A stretch of DNA of 6,966 bases from Deltaproteobacteria bacterium (GTDB taxonomy: Bacteria > Desulfobacterota > JADFXK01): NCBI GenBank assembly GCA_015233285.1, contig JADFYA010000176.1, positions 1-6,966 of the forward strand, given 5' to 3'. The notes beneath the pieces are model-generated. The model did no database searches, was not told the origin of the DNA, and saw nothing but the letters and a program-made list of their open reading frames with translations. Made by a program: the position numbers and the translations under genes. This document shows, piece after piece, positions 1-6,966 of this stretch; position 1 is the stretch's first letter; each line of letters begins with the position of its first letter.

Positions 1-531
1 AAAATCATTGTAAGAGTCAAGGCTTATCTGCCCGTCCAGTTTCGAGATACCATTATTGCCAAATTCAAGGAGGTAGATTTTGTCCTGTCCAGCTTTGTCC
101 GGGGTCAATTAATTGTTTGTTCGGTCCTGGCCATCCTTTACAGTACCGGCCTGATTCTGACCGGGATTGAGATGCCCTTCTTGATCGGTCTGGTCTGCGG
201 CCTAGCCAGCATGATTCCCTATCTGGGCCTGATGACTTGTCTGGTCTGGGGATCACTCATGGCTTTGATCAAGTTCGGGGATTTCACTCATGTACTTTAT
301 GTCTGGGCCGTGGTGGCGGTGGCCAACGGCACCGACAGCGGTTTTGTCACCCCCAGGGTCTTGGGCGAGCGGGTCGGGTTGCATCCGGCGGTAATCATGC
401 TGGCCATTCTCGTCGGAGGGCATTTATCCGGGTTTGTCGGCGTCCTCTTCGCCGTTCCGGTCACCGCGGCGTTAAACGTATTCTTCAGGACTATCCTCGA
501 CACATATATGCACTCAGACTTCTATACCTGA
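1..531 (+). CDS. AI-2E family transporter (PerM-like), C-terminal part
   Basis: The reading frame is open from the first base and ends at TGA 529-531, so this is the last 176 residues of a longer protein; the family is usually about 350 residues. It is an integral inner-membrane protein with several hydrophobic segments, at about visible residues 37-55, 60-85, 96-110 and 130-165. The family signature is visible: an IPYLG motif near residues 72-76, then a TPRVLGERVGLHP stretch near 117-129, then a GG-x-L-x-G-x-x-G-x-x-x-A-x-P pattern near 139-153. Family members have been linked to AI-2 export, sodium/proton antiport or general efflux, so the substrate here is unknown. It is convergent with the minus-strand cyclase gene and does not belong to the queA cluster. 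The start and any operon partner lie outside the window. The family call is firm; the function is not. Confidence 0.9.
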   Translation, partial: KIIVRVKAYLPVQFRDTIIAKFKEVDFVLSSFVRGQLIVCSVLAILYSTGLILTGIEMPFLIGLVCGLASMIPYLGLMTCLVWGSLMALIKFGDFTHVLYVWAVVAVANGTDSGFVTPRVLGERVGLHPAVIMLAILVGGHLSGFVGVLFAVPVTAALNVFFRTILDTYMHSDFYT

Positions 532-603
532 AAATGGAGTGAAGAGGACCACAAACAACCGGAGTCAACCGGCCCGGAGACCGCCCAAATAGATCCTAGG
601 TAA

Positions 604-644
604 GGAGGCCGGCAGCCGGACATGTCCTCCCCGGTATACTTTTT
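604..644 (+). terminator. Possible terminator in the convergent spacer
   Basis: GGAGG at 604-608 can pair with CCTCC at 626-630. A smaller nested hairpin, CCGG-CAG-CCGG (609-619), lies inside the loop, and a run of five T follows at 640-644. The position between two converging genes suits a terminator for the transporter gene. The outer loop is long and about nine bases separate the stem from the T run, so it is not a textbook structure. No matching T run is seen for the opposite strand. Confidence 0.3.
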
Positions 645-666
645 CAGGCCGGGATAACGTTCGGCC

Positions 667-1317
667 TCAGACCATCGCATCAGCCATCAAGACCGCCCGG
701 ACCGGTGACGCCTCTCCTCCGGAGATCTTAAGGGGAAGGCAAATTAAAGAATACCGGCCCGGAGGCACATCCCGCAAATTGATACCCTCCAAGATCAAAA
801 TATCATTTTCAAGCAACAGATGATGAGCCGGAAAACCGCCATCCCCTGGGGGATCAACGGAAATATAATCAATCCCGACCAGACTGATCTTCATATCAAC
901 ACAGCATTGGGCCGCCTCGGGAGAAAGATAAACGTAGTCTTCCGCGTACATCCCGCTGATGCTAAGTCCGTTAACAGAGTTTCCGGTCTGGAACAACAGG
1001 GCATCCCCAGGTTCAATCCGGTGGTTTTTGATGGCGTTTGGGGTTATCTTGACCTGGTCGACAGGCAGAACCAGGGCGGAACAAAAAAATCGTGACACCG
1101 GATACTGGTCCAGAGTCTTTCCTTGGGGTAGAAAATGGCTGGGGGCATCAAGGTGGGTGCCGGTATGGGCGCTCATAGTCAGCTTAGATACATGGCAAAG
1201 ATCGTGCCGGCTGAGGTCGGATATCAGGTCTCTGGAATAGGGAGGGTCATTCGGGTAGGTTACTGATTCTCGCCCGAGAAAAATGCTAATATCATAAAAA
1301 ATTCCTTCTATCCCCAT
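667..1317 (-). CDS. Cyclase family protein (kynurenine formamidase-like hydrolase)
   Basis: A complete 216-residue protein, normal length for the cyclase / arylformamidase family (PF04199 type). The metal-binding signature HTGTHLDAPSHF is at residues 51-62, giving candidate ligands H51, H55, D57 and H61. The second conserved part is GIDYISVDPPG at about 148-158, followed by HH-L-L-L-E at 165-170, where one histidine and E170 match the catalytic positions known from bacterial KynB. The C-terminal GRYSLICLPLKISGG stretch is also typical. Members hydrolyse amides such as N-formylkynurenine or have other small-molecule substrates, and sequence alone does not settle which. No tryptophan-degradation gene is nearby, so kynurenine specificity is not supported. 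The protein lacks a signal peptide and should be cytoplasmic. The ATG at 1317 has only a weak upstream GGGA as ribosome site, but no better start is visible. It is transcribed divergently from queA. Confidence 0.88.
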   Translation of the reverse strand: MGIEGIFYDISIFLGRESVTYPNDPPYSRDLISDLSRHDLCHVSKLTMSAHTGTHLDAPSHFLPQGKTLDQYPVSRFFCSALVLPVDQVKITPNAIKNHRIEPGDALLFQTGNSVNGLSISGMYAEDYVYLSPEAAQCCVDMKISLVGIDYISVDPPGDGGFPAHHLLLENDILILEGINLRDVPPGRYSLICLPLKISGGEASPVRAVLMADAMV

Positions 1318-1374
1318 GGCTTATCGGTTCCCGTGCAGAGGTGTTATCTAAATGTCATTACCGTGAAAATATTC

Positions 1375-1407
1375 TGTTGCTTGTTGCTCGTCACTGGTTA
1401 CTTGTCG
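1375..1407 (-). repeat. Heptamer-repeat arm, left copy of inverted pair
   Basis: Read in 7-base steps from 1375, the units are TGTTGCT, TGTTGCT, CGTCACT, GGTTACT and TGTCGCT. The arm is the reverse complement of 1741-1773 with 30 of 33 positions matching by my count. All three differences are transitions. It ends 57 bases upstream of the start codon of the minus-strand cyclase gene. Confidence 0.75.
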
Positions 1408-1740
1408 CTGGTCTATATAACCATGTCTGAAAAATAAAGAGCAGTGCAAAGATTACCATAATTATGATTATAATTTGACCTTCAAATGGAATCAACCCTG
1501 GATTATAATTATGAGGTGGGGTTGACCTGAGCGCCGTGGAGTTCTTAACCATGGCAGCCTGAGTTCGACCAGTTATGTTGATAAGTTGAACCGACAGCCA
1601 ATCATGCTTCTTGATCACGATTTATAAAAATTTAAATATGAACGGAAATGTTGTTCAATCCTCAATATACACTGTCACTTTGTCTGTCTTATCCTGTAAA
1701 TCGTGTTCGTTGGTTGCTCCCGGCTGCTGCAGGTTGTCGT

Positions 1741-1773
1741 CAACAAGTAACCAGTAACAAGCAACAAGCAACA
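1741..1773 (+). repeat. Heptamer-repeat arm, right copy of inverted pair
   Basis: Read in 7-base steps from 1741, the units are CAACAAG, TAACCAG, TAACAAG, CAACAAG and CAACAAA, so the consensus is close to YAACAAG. It is the inverted partner of 1375-1407. It ends nine bases before the TTGACA element of the queA promoter and 71 bases before the queA start, so each arm points the same way toward its own flanking gene. Confidence 0.75.
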
Positions 1774-1782
1774 AAAAAGTAA

Positions 1783-1812
1783 TTGACATTTTATACTTGG
1801 TTTGATTAACAT
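1783..1812 (+). promoter_or_regulatory. Candidate sigma70-type promoter of the queA cluster
   Basis: A perfect TTGACA -35 box at 1783-1788 is followed, after 18 bases, by TAACAT at 1807-1812, which matches four of six bases of the -10 consensus. Transcription would begin near 1819, about 26 bases before the queA start. No other hexamer pair this good is seen upstream of queA, so it probably drives at least queA-tgt-yajC. The -10 box is weak, so the exact position could shift by a few bases. Confidence 0.55.
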
Positions 1813-1844
1813 AGCCAACTTTAGCCAGGTCACAAGAAAAAGCC

Positions 1845-4126
<2,282 letters not shown>

Positions 4127-4132
4127 ACAATT

Positions 4133-4141
4133 AGGGAGGTG
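4133..4141 (+). promoter_or_regulatory. Strong ribosome binding site deciding the yajC TTG start
   Basis: AGGGAGGTG is a near-perfect Shine-Dalgarno sequence that ends five bases before TTG 4147. The first in-frame ATG, at 4171, is 29 bases away from it, too far for normal initiation. The site therefore favours the TTG. Confidence 0.8.
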
Positions 4142-4146
4142 CAGTT

Positions 4147-4479
4147 TTGTTCGAACAATTAGCCTATGCCATGGGTAACGCAGGTGGAGGGGGGGGCGCT
4201 GCTGGAGGCGCGGCCAGTCTGGGACCTCTGATTCCACTAATTCTGATGTTTGTCGTCTTTTATTTTTTGCTTATCCGGCCCCAACAAAAAAAGGCCAAGC
4301 AGCAACGCGAAATGCTGGGTGCTTTAAAGAAAGGTGACAAAGTAATCACCTCAGTGGGCGTAATCGGGACCATCACCGGACTGACGGATGCTACAATTAC
4401 ATTGGAGATCGCCCCCAATGTCCGAGTCAAGGTAGCCCGCGGATTTGTCAGTGGATTGGCCCCTAAGGCCTTTGAATAA
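4147..4479 (+). CDS. yajC: Preprotein translocase subunit YajC
   Basis: YajC is a small inner-membrane partner of SecD-SecF that associates with the SecYEG translocon. The 110-residue length equals the E. coli protein. After a short periplasmic N-terminus containing an unusual Gly/Ala-rich stretch (10-23), there is one membrane helix at about 27-44, then the signature RPQQKK (44-49) and a small cytoplasmic beta domain beginning KKGDKVITSVGVIG (61-74). The start is a TTG chosen from its ribosome site. Starting at ATG 4171 would remove eight residues and leave the helix intact, so the exact N-terminus is the only uncertain point. It begins 20 bp after tgt, which makes co-transcription with queA-tgt likely, and is followed by an unusually long gap before secD. 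Confidence 0.95.
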   Translation: MFEQLAYAMGNAGGGGGAAGGAASLGPLIPLILMFVVFYFLLIRPQQKKAKQQREMLGALKKGDKVITSVGVIGTITGLTDATITLEIAPNVRVKVARGFVSGLAPKAFE

Positions 4480-4562
4480 GAGATAAAAATAACGATCGCT
4501 GACCGCTGGAGGAAGATTCCGGCCGTAGACTTGATTGGCCGCTGAGTTCCGGGGCCAAAATC

Positions 4563-4589
4563 GGTCTTCTTGCACGCGCAACGGAGACC
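4563..4589 (+). other. Strong RNA hairpin within the yajC-secD spacer
   Basis: GGTCTTC (4563-4569) pairs with GGAGACC (4583-4589) using one G-U pair, and TTGC (4570-4573) pairs with GCAA (4578-4581). C4582 is bulged and the loop is ACGC (4574-4577). That makes 11 base pairs closed by a four-base loop. No T run follows directly, so it is not a standard terminator. It could stabilise a processed message end, attenuate transcription or be part of a larger structure. Confidence 0.45.
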
Positions 4590-4863
4590 CGGGACCACCG
4601 GCCGGTCACACACTGCGAATGTGTTGTCTTTATTCTATATAACAAACGCACCGACCAGCCTGCTTGATCTTTCAATCAGGTATCCGAATAGAAGATGATT
4701 CGGCGGAGCTCCGGCTTCCAGCTTCGGCAGGGTCCAAGATGAGGAAGAGCCGGTGATGGACGCCATTAATTCATCAAGGAAAACGCCTGTTGGTACCACT
4801 CTATAAGAACACAAGTTGTCCTGCCCCAGGTGTTGACTATTCTTCTAATCTCTTAATATTGTT

Positions 4864-4869
4864 GAGGAG
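4864..4869 (+). promoter_or_regulatory. Ribosome binding site for the secD GTG start
   Basis: GAGGAG lies five bases before GTG 4875. An in-frame TGA at 4863-4865 overlaps this site, so no earlier in-frame start is possible. The ATG two bases earlier (4873) is in another frame and opens only MWKRA before a stop at 4888-4890. Confidence 0.75.
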
Positions 4870-4874
4870 TAGAT

Positions 4875-6476
4875 GTGGAAAAGAGCCTGAATTGGCGTGG
4901 AGCCATTATCGCGATAGCCTTGGTTCTGGCCATAGTCTTTCTCACCCCCACCTTGTCTAAAAAGCCTGTGCCGTGGTGGCCGACATGGATTCCCAACGAA
5001 AAAATCCATTTGGGCCTTGACCTTCAAGGCGGTATGCATCTTATTTTAGAAGTCCAGTTGGATAAGGCGGTCGAAGGAAGCATTAACCGAGCCGTAGAAG
5101 AGATCAAATTCGAGCTTAAGAAAGAAAAGATCCGTTATGTCAGCGTAGAAAAAGGAGAGGGCCAAACACTCCGCATCGTGCTGGATTCAGCCCAACAGGA
5201 GTCCGCTCTAAACAGTATCCTGAATAAGGCATTTCCAGAATATAAAACGATTAAGTCCCAGGTCACCGATGCCCACGTAGAAATGACCCTGGAATTAAGC
5301 CGGGCCGAAATCGAACGGATCAAAAAAATGGCCGGGGACCAGGCTCTGGAGACTATCCGCAACCGGGTAGACCAATTCGGTGTCTCCGAACCGGATATTC
5401 GCCCCCAGGGCGAGGGCCGGATTCTCATCCAATTACCTGGAGTAAAGGAAATTCAACGGGCCAAAGACCTTATCGGCCGCACCGCGATGTTGGAATTCAA
5501 GCTGGTCGATGAACAGGGTGATCTTCAGGGAGCCTTGAAAGGCGACATGCCGCCCGGCAGCGAAATCCTCTACGAAATGGAAAAAAACAAAGAAACCGGC
5601 CGGTCGACCAAGCAGCCGTTACTGGTCAAAAAGCGATCATTGATGAGCGGCGAGTACATTACCGATGCCAAGGTTGGATTTGGCAATCAGTATAACCAAC
5701 CGTATGTGTCGGTCAGCTTCGATTCCAGAGGGGCCAGGCTCTTCGCCCAGATCACCGGCGAACACGTAAATCAAAGACTGGCCATCATCTTGGACGGCAA
5801 TATCTATTCCGCTCCGGTCATCAGAGAAAAGATTGCCGGAGGCCACGCCAGCATCGAAGGCTCTTTCAGCCCTCAAGAAGCCCACGACCTGGCCATCGTG
5901 CTGCGGGCGGGAGCTCTGCCCGCGCCGGTAGTCGTCTTAGAAGAACGAGTAGTTGGGGCGACACTGGGTGAGGACTCAATCAGAATGGGTGTCCACTCCA
6001 TGGCTTTAGCCGGCATCCTGGTGATTCTGTTCATGGCCATATACTATAAATCATCCGGGATTATCGCCGACGGGGCCTTGTTGTTAAATCTTGTCTTCAT
6101 CCTGGCCTGCTTAGCCGCATTTCGGGCGACCCTGACCATGCCGGGCATGGCCGGTATCATTTTGACGATAGGTATGTCCGTCGACGCCAACGTACTCATT
6201 AACGAACGAATTAGAGAAGAAATTCGGGTGGGCAAGACCCTGCGTGCCGCCGTAGAGGCGGGATTCAGCAAAGCGTTCCTGACCATTCTCGACGCCAATG
6301 TAACCACCCTGATCGCGGCCCTGGTCCTCTTCCAATTCGGTACCGGTCCGGTTCGCGGTTTTGCCATAACTCTGTGCATCGGTATAGTTTGTTCGATGTT
6401 TACTGCTATTTTTATCAGCCGGTTCGTTTTCGACTTCTTGCTTTTCAAAATGAACAAAAAGGCCATCAGCATCTAA
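4875..6476 (+). CDS. secD: Protein translocase subunit SecD
   Basis: SecD is an inner-membrane RND-superfamily protein that, with SecF, uses the proton gradient to pull exported proteins out of SecYEG on the periplasmic side. The 533-residue protein shows the full layout: an N-terminal membrane helix (about 8-27), the LGLDLQGGMHL motif (46-56), a large periplasmic domain with RNRVDQFGVSEPDIRPQGEG (162-181) and ILIQLPG (183-189), the head region with LDGNIYSAPVI (306-316), and AGALPAPV (345-352). Five C-terminal helices follow between about 372 and 518, containing GMSVDANVLINERIREE (433-449) with D437 as the conserved proton-path aspartate. It is shorter than E. coli SecD (615) but normal for many other phyla. 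The start is GTG, fixed by its ribosome site and an upstream in-frame stop. It lies in the same orientation between yajC and secF; nothing indicates damage. Confidence 0.97.
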   Translation: MEKSLNWRGAIIAIALVLAIVFLTPTLSKKPVPWWPTWIPNEKIHLGLDLQGGMHLILEVQLDKAVEGSINRAVEEIKFELKKEKIRYVSVEKGEGQTLRIVLDSAQQESALNSILNKAFPEYKTIKSQVTDAHVEMTLELSRAEIERIKKMAGDQALETIRNRVDQFGVSEPDIRPQGEGRILIQLPGVKEIQRAKDLIGRTAMLEFKLVDEQGDLQGALKGDMPPGSEILYEMEKNKETGRSTKQPLLVKKRSLMSGEYITDAKVGFGNQYNQPYVSVSFDSRGARLFAQITGEHVNQRLAIILDGNIYSAPVIREKIAGGHASIEGSFSPQEAHDLAIVLRAGALPAPVVVLEERVVGATLGEDSIRMGVHSMALAGILVILFMAIYYKSSGIIADGALLLNLVFILACLAAFRATLTMPGMAGIILTIGMSVDANVLINERIREEIRVGKTLRAAVEAGFSKAFLTILDANVTTLIAALVLFQFGTGPVRGFAITLCIGIVCSMFTAIFISRFVFDFLLFKMNKKAISI

Positions 6477-6588
6477 TCAACCGGACGCGTCCCGGTCATG
6501 TCATCGGGCCCTCTTCCGGACGGTGGCCGGTTTCACTGCGGCTGACGAATTTGACCTGGGTTGACTCGAAAGTTAACTGGAGATAGAC

Positions 6589-6966
6589 ATGTTAGAGTTT
6601 ATTAAGCCCGGCATTAACCTAAACTTTGTAGGACGCCGGAAAATTGCCTACACCGTTTCTTTTATTCTGCTGGCCTTCACCATCATCTCGATTGCGGCCC
6701 GGGGAGGACTAAACTACGGGATAGACTTCGCCGGCGGGGCAATAATTCAGGCGAAGCTGAGCAAACCGGTCCCCTCAGAGCAAGTTCGGGCCGCCCTTGA
6801 CAAAATTGGTCTCAACAAAGCCTCCATTCAGCAGTATGGCGTCAAGGAGGGTGAGGAATACCTGATCCAGGTGGGCGTAGAGCACAAGAATCTGGGAGAA
6901 TTAACCACCTTAGTCAAAGCTGCGTTGGAGGAAAGTTTCGGCCGGGGACAGGTCGACATTCGGCGC
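6589..6966 (+). CDS. secF: Protein translocase subunit SecF, N-terminal part
   Basis: The first 126 residues of SecF, running off the window end; the full protein is usually about 300 residues. It is the SecD partner in the proton-driven export complex. A first membrane helix covers about 18-37 and is followed by the hallmark LNYGIDFAGGAIIQ (41-54), the SecF version of the SecD LDLQGG motif, then the start of the periplasmic P1-like domain. The ATG is supported by TGGAG at 6578-6582 with a six-base gap. The 112-bp spacer after secD contains a short inverted repeat ACCGG/CCGGT (6480-6484 and 6492-6496) but no T run, so it gives no reason to split secD from secF. Confidence 0.96.
   Translation, partial: MLEFIKPGINLNFVGRRKIAYTVSFILLAFTIISIAARGGLNYGIDFAGGAIIQAKLSKPVPSEQVRAALDKIGLNKASIQQYGVKEGEEYLIQVGVEHKNLGELTTLVKAALEESFGRGQVDIRR

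Larger units (their letters stand above)
1318..1844. other. Divergent intergenic region without a convincing gene
   Basis: This 527-bp gap separates the minus-strand cyclase gene from queA. It contains an inverted pair of heptamer-repeat arms (1375-1407 and 1741-1773), an AT-rich patch with the palindrome CATAATTATG (1457-1466) and a repeated GATTATAATT (1466-1475 and 1501-1510), and the queA promoter near 1783-1812. Minus-strand open frames of 63-77 codons cross the region, but they lack ribosome sites, run through the repeats and show low-complexity Leu/Ile-rich translations, so I do not call them. No tRNA, known riboswitch or transposase remnant was recognised. Confidence 0.6.
4480..4874 (+). 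other. Long non-coding spacer between yajC and secD
   Basis: These 395 bp separate two genes that in many bacteria nearly touch. All three + frames are broken by stops; the longest open stretch (4546 to about 4695) has no ribosome site and no recognisable protein. Structure is present: a strong hairpin at 4563-4589, a 5-bp stem CGGCC/GGCCG (4520-4524 with 4537-4541), the palindrome ACCGGCCGGT (4597-4606), CGGAGCTCCG (4704-4713), and CCTG...CAGG pairing around 4670-4680. It matches no RNA family that I can recognise: 6S, SRP RNA, tmRNA and common riboswitch cores were looked for by eye. It may be a long leader or spacer of the secD message, or an unannotated small RNA. Confidence 0.5.

Noticed and set aside
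1391..1618. Minus-strand 75-codon frame with an Ile-rich hydrophobic end
   Set aside because: There is no ribosome site, its end reads through the heptamer-repeat arm, and the hydrophobic run arises from the AT-rich palindromic patch. It is probably not a gene.
4608..4650. ACAC/GTGT hairpin followed by T-rich sequence as a terminator after yajC
   Set aside because: The stem is only about four base pairs and the T-rich stretch is interrupted, so it is too weak to call.
4695..4742. A 16-codon ORF (ATG 4695 to TGA 4742) as a secD leader or arrest peptide
   Set aside because: It lacks a clear ribosome site, has no signal sequence, and does not contain a known arrest motif, so there is no support beyond its location.
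4833..4859. TTGACT ... TAATAT as a promoter for secD
   Set aside because: The gap between the boxes is only 15 bases, and transcription would begin at about 4866, inside the ribosome binding site. An internal promoter here is not convincing.
6374..6586. A 70-codon + strand frame overlapping the end of secD
   Set aside because: Most of it lies inside secD in another frame, the rest is the secD-secF spacer, and the translation has no recognisable features.

Overview
This window looks like ordinary bacterial chromosome with moderate GC. It holds the conserved cluster queA - tgt - yajC - secD - secF on the + strand, preceded by two unrelated genes that converge on each other. The cluster order, the protein sequences and the wide spacers fit a Desulfobacterota-type (former Deltaproteobacteria) anaerobe. 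That is a judgement from gene order and protein style, not a database result. Similar clusters occur in other phyla.

Layout: (1) 1-531, the C-terminal half of an AI-2E/PerM-family membrane transporter, cut by the window edge. (2) 532-666, a short convergent spacer with a possible terminator hairpin. (3) 667-1317 on the minus strand, a cyclase / kynurenine-formamidase-like metal hydrolase. (4) 1318-1844, a 527-bp divergent spacer without a convincing gene. It carries two inverted 33-bp arms made of heptamer repeats and a good sigma70-like promoter reading into queA. (5) queA (1845-2906) and tgt (2915-4126), 8 bp apart, encode two enzymes of queuosine tRNA modification. (6) yajC (4147-4479, TTG start), a 395-bp non-coding spacer, secD (4875-6476, GTG start), a 112-bp spacer, then the first 126 codons of secF (6589 to the window end). 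These three encode the accessory module of the Sec translocon.

How the genes work together: Tgt inserts preQ1 at the wobble position of GUN-anticodon tRNAs, and QueA then adds the epoxycyclopentane ring from S-adenosylmethionine. YajC, SecD and SecF form the inner-membrane complex that uses the proton motive force to help late steps of protein export through SecYEG. Co-location of these two functions is common in bacteria and may simply reflect shared housekeeping transcription.

I did not find a convincing new system. The parts that well-known genes do not explain are the inverted heptamer-repeat arms between the divergent genes and the long structured spacer between yajC and secD.
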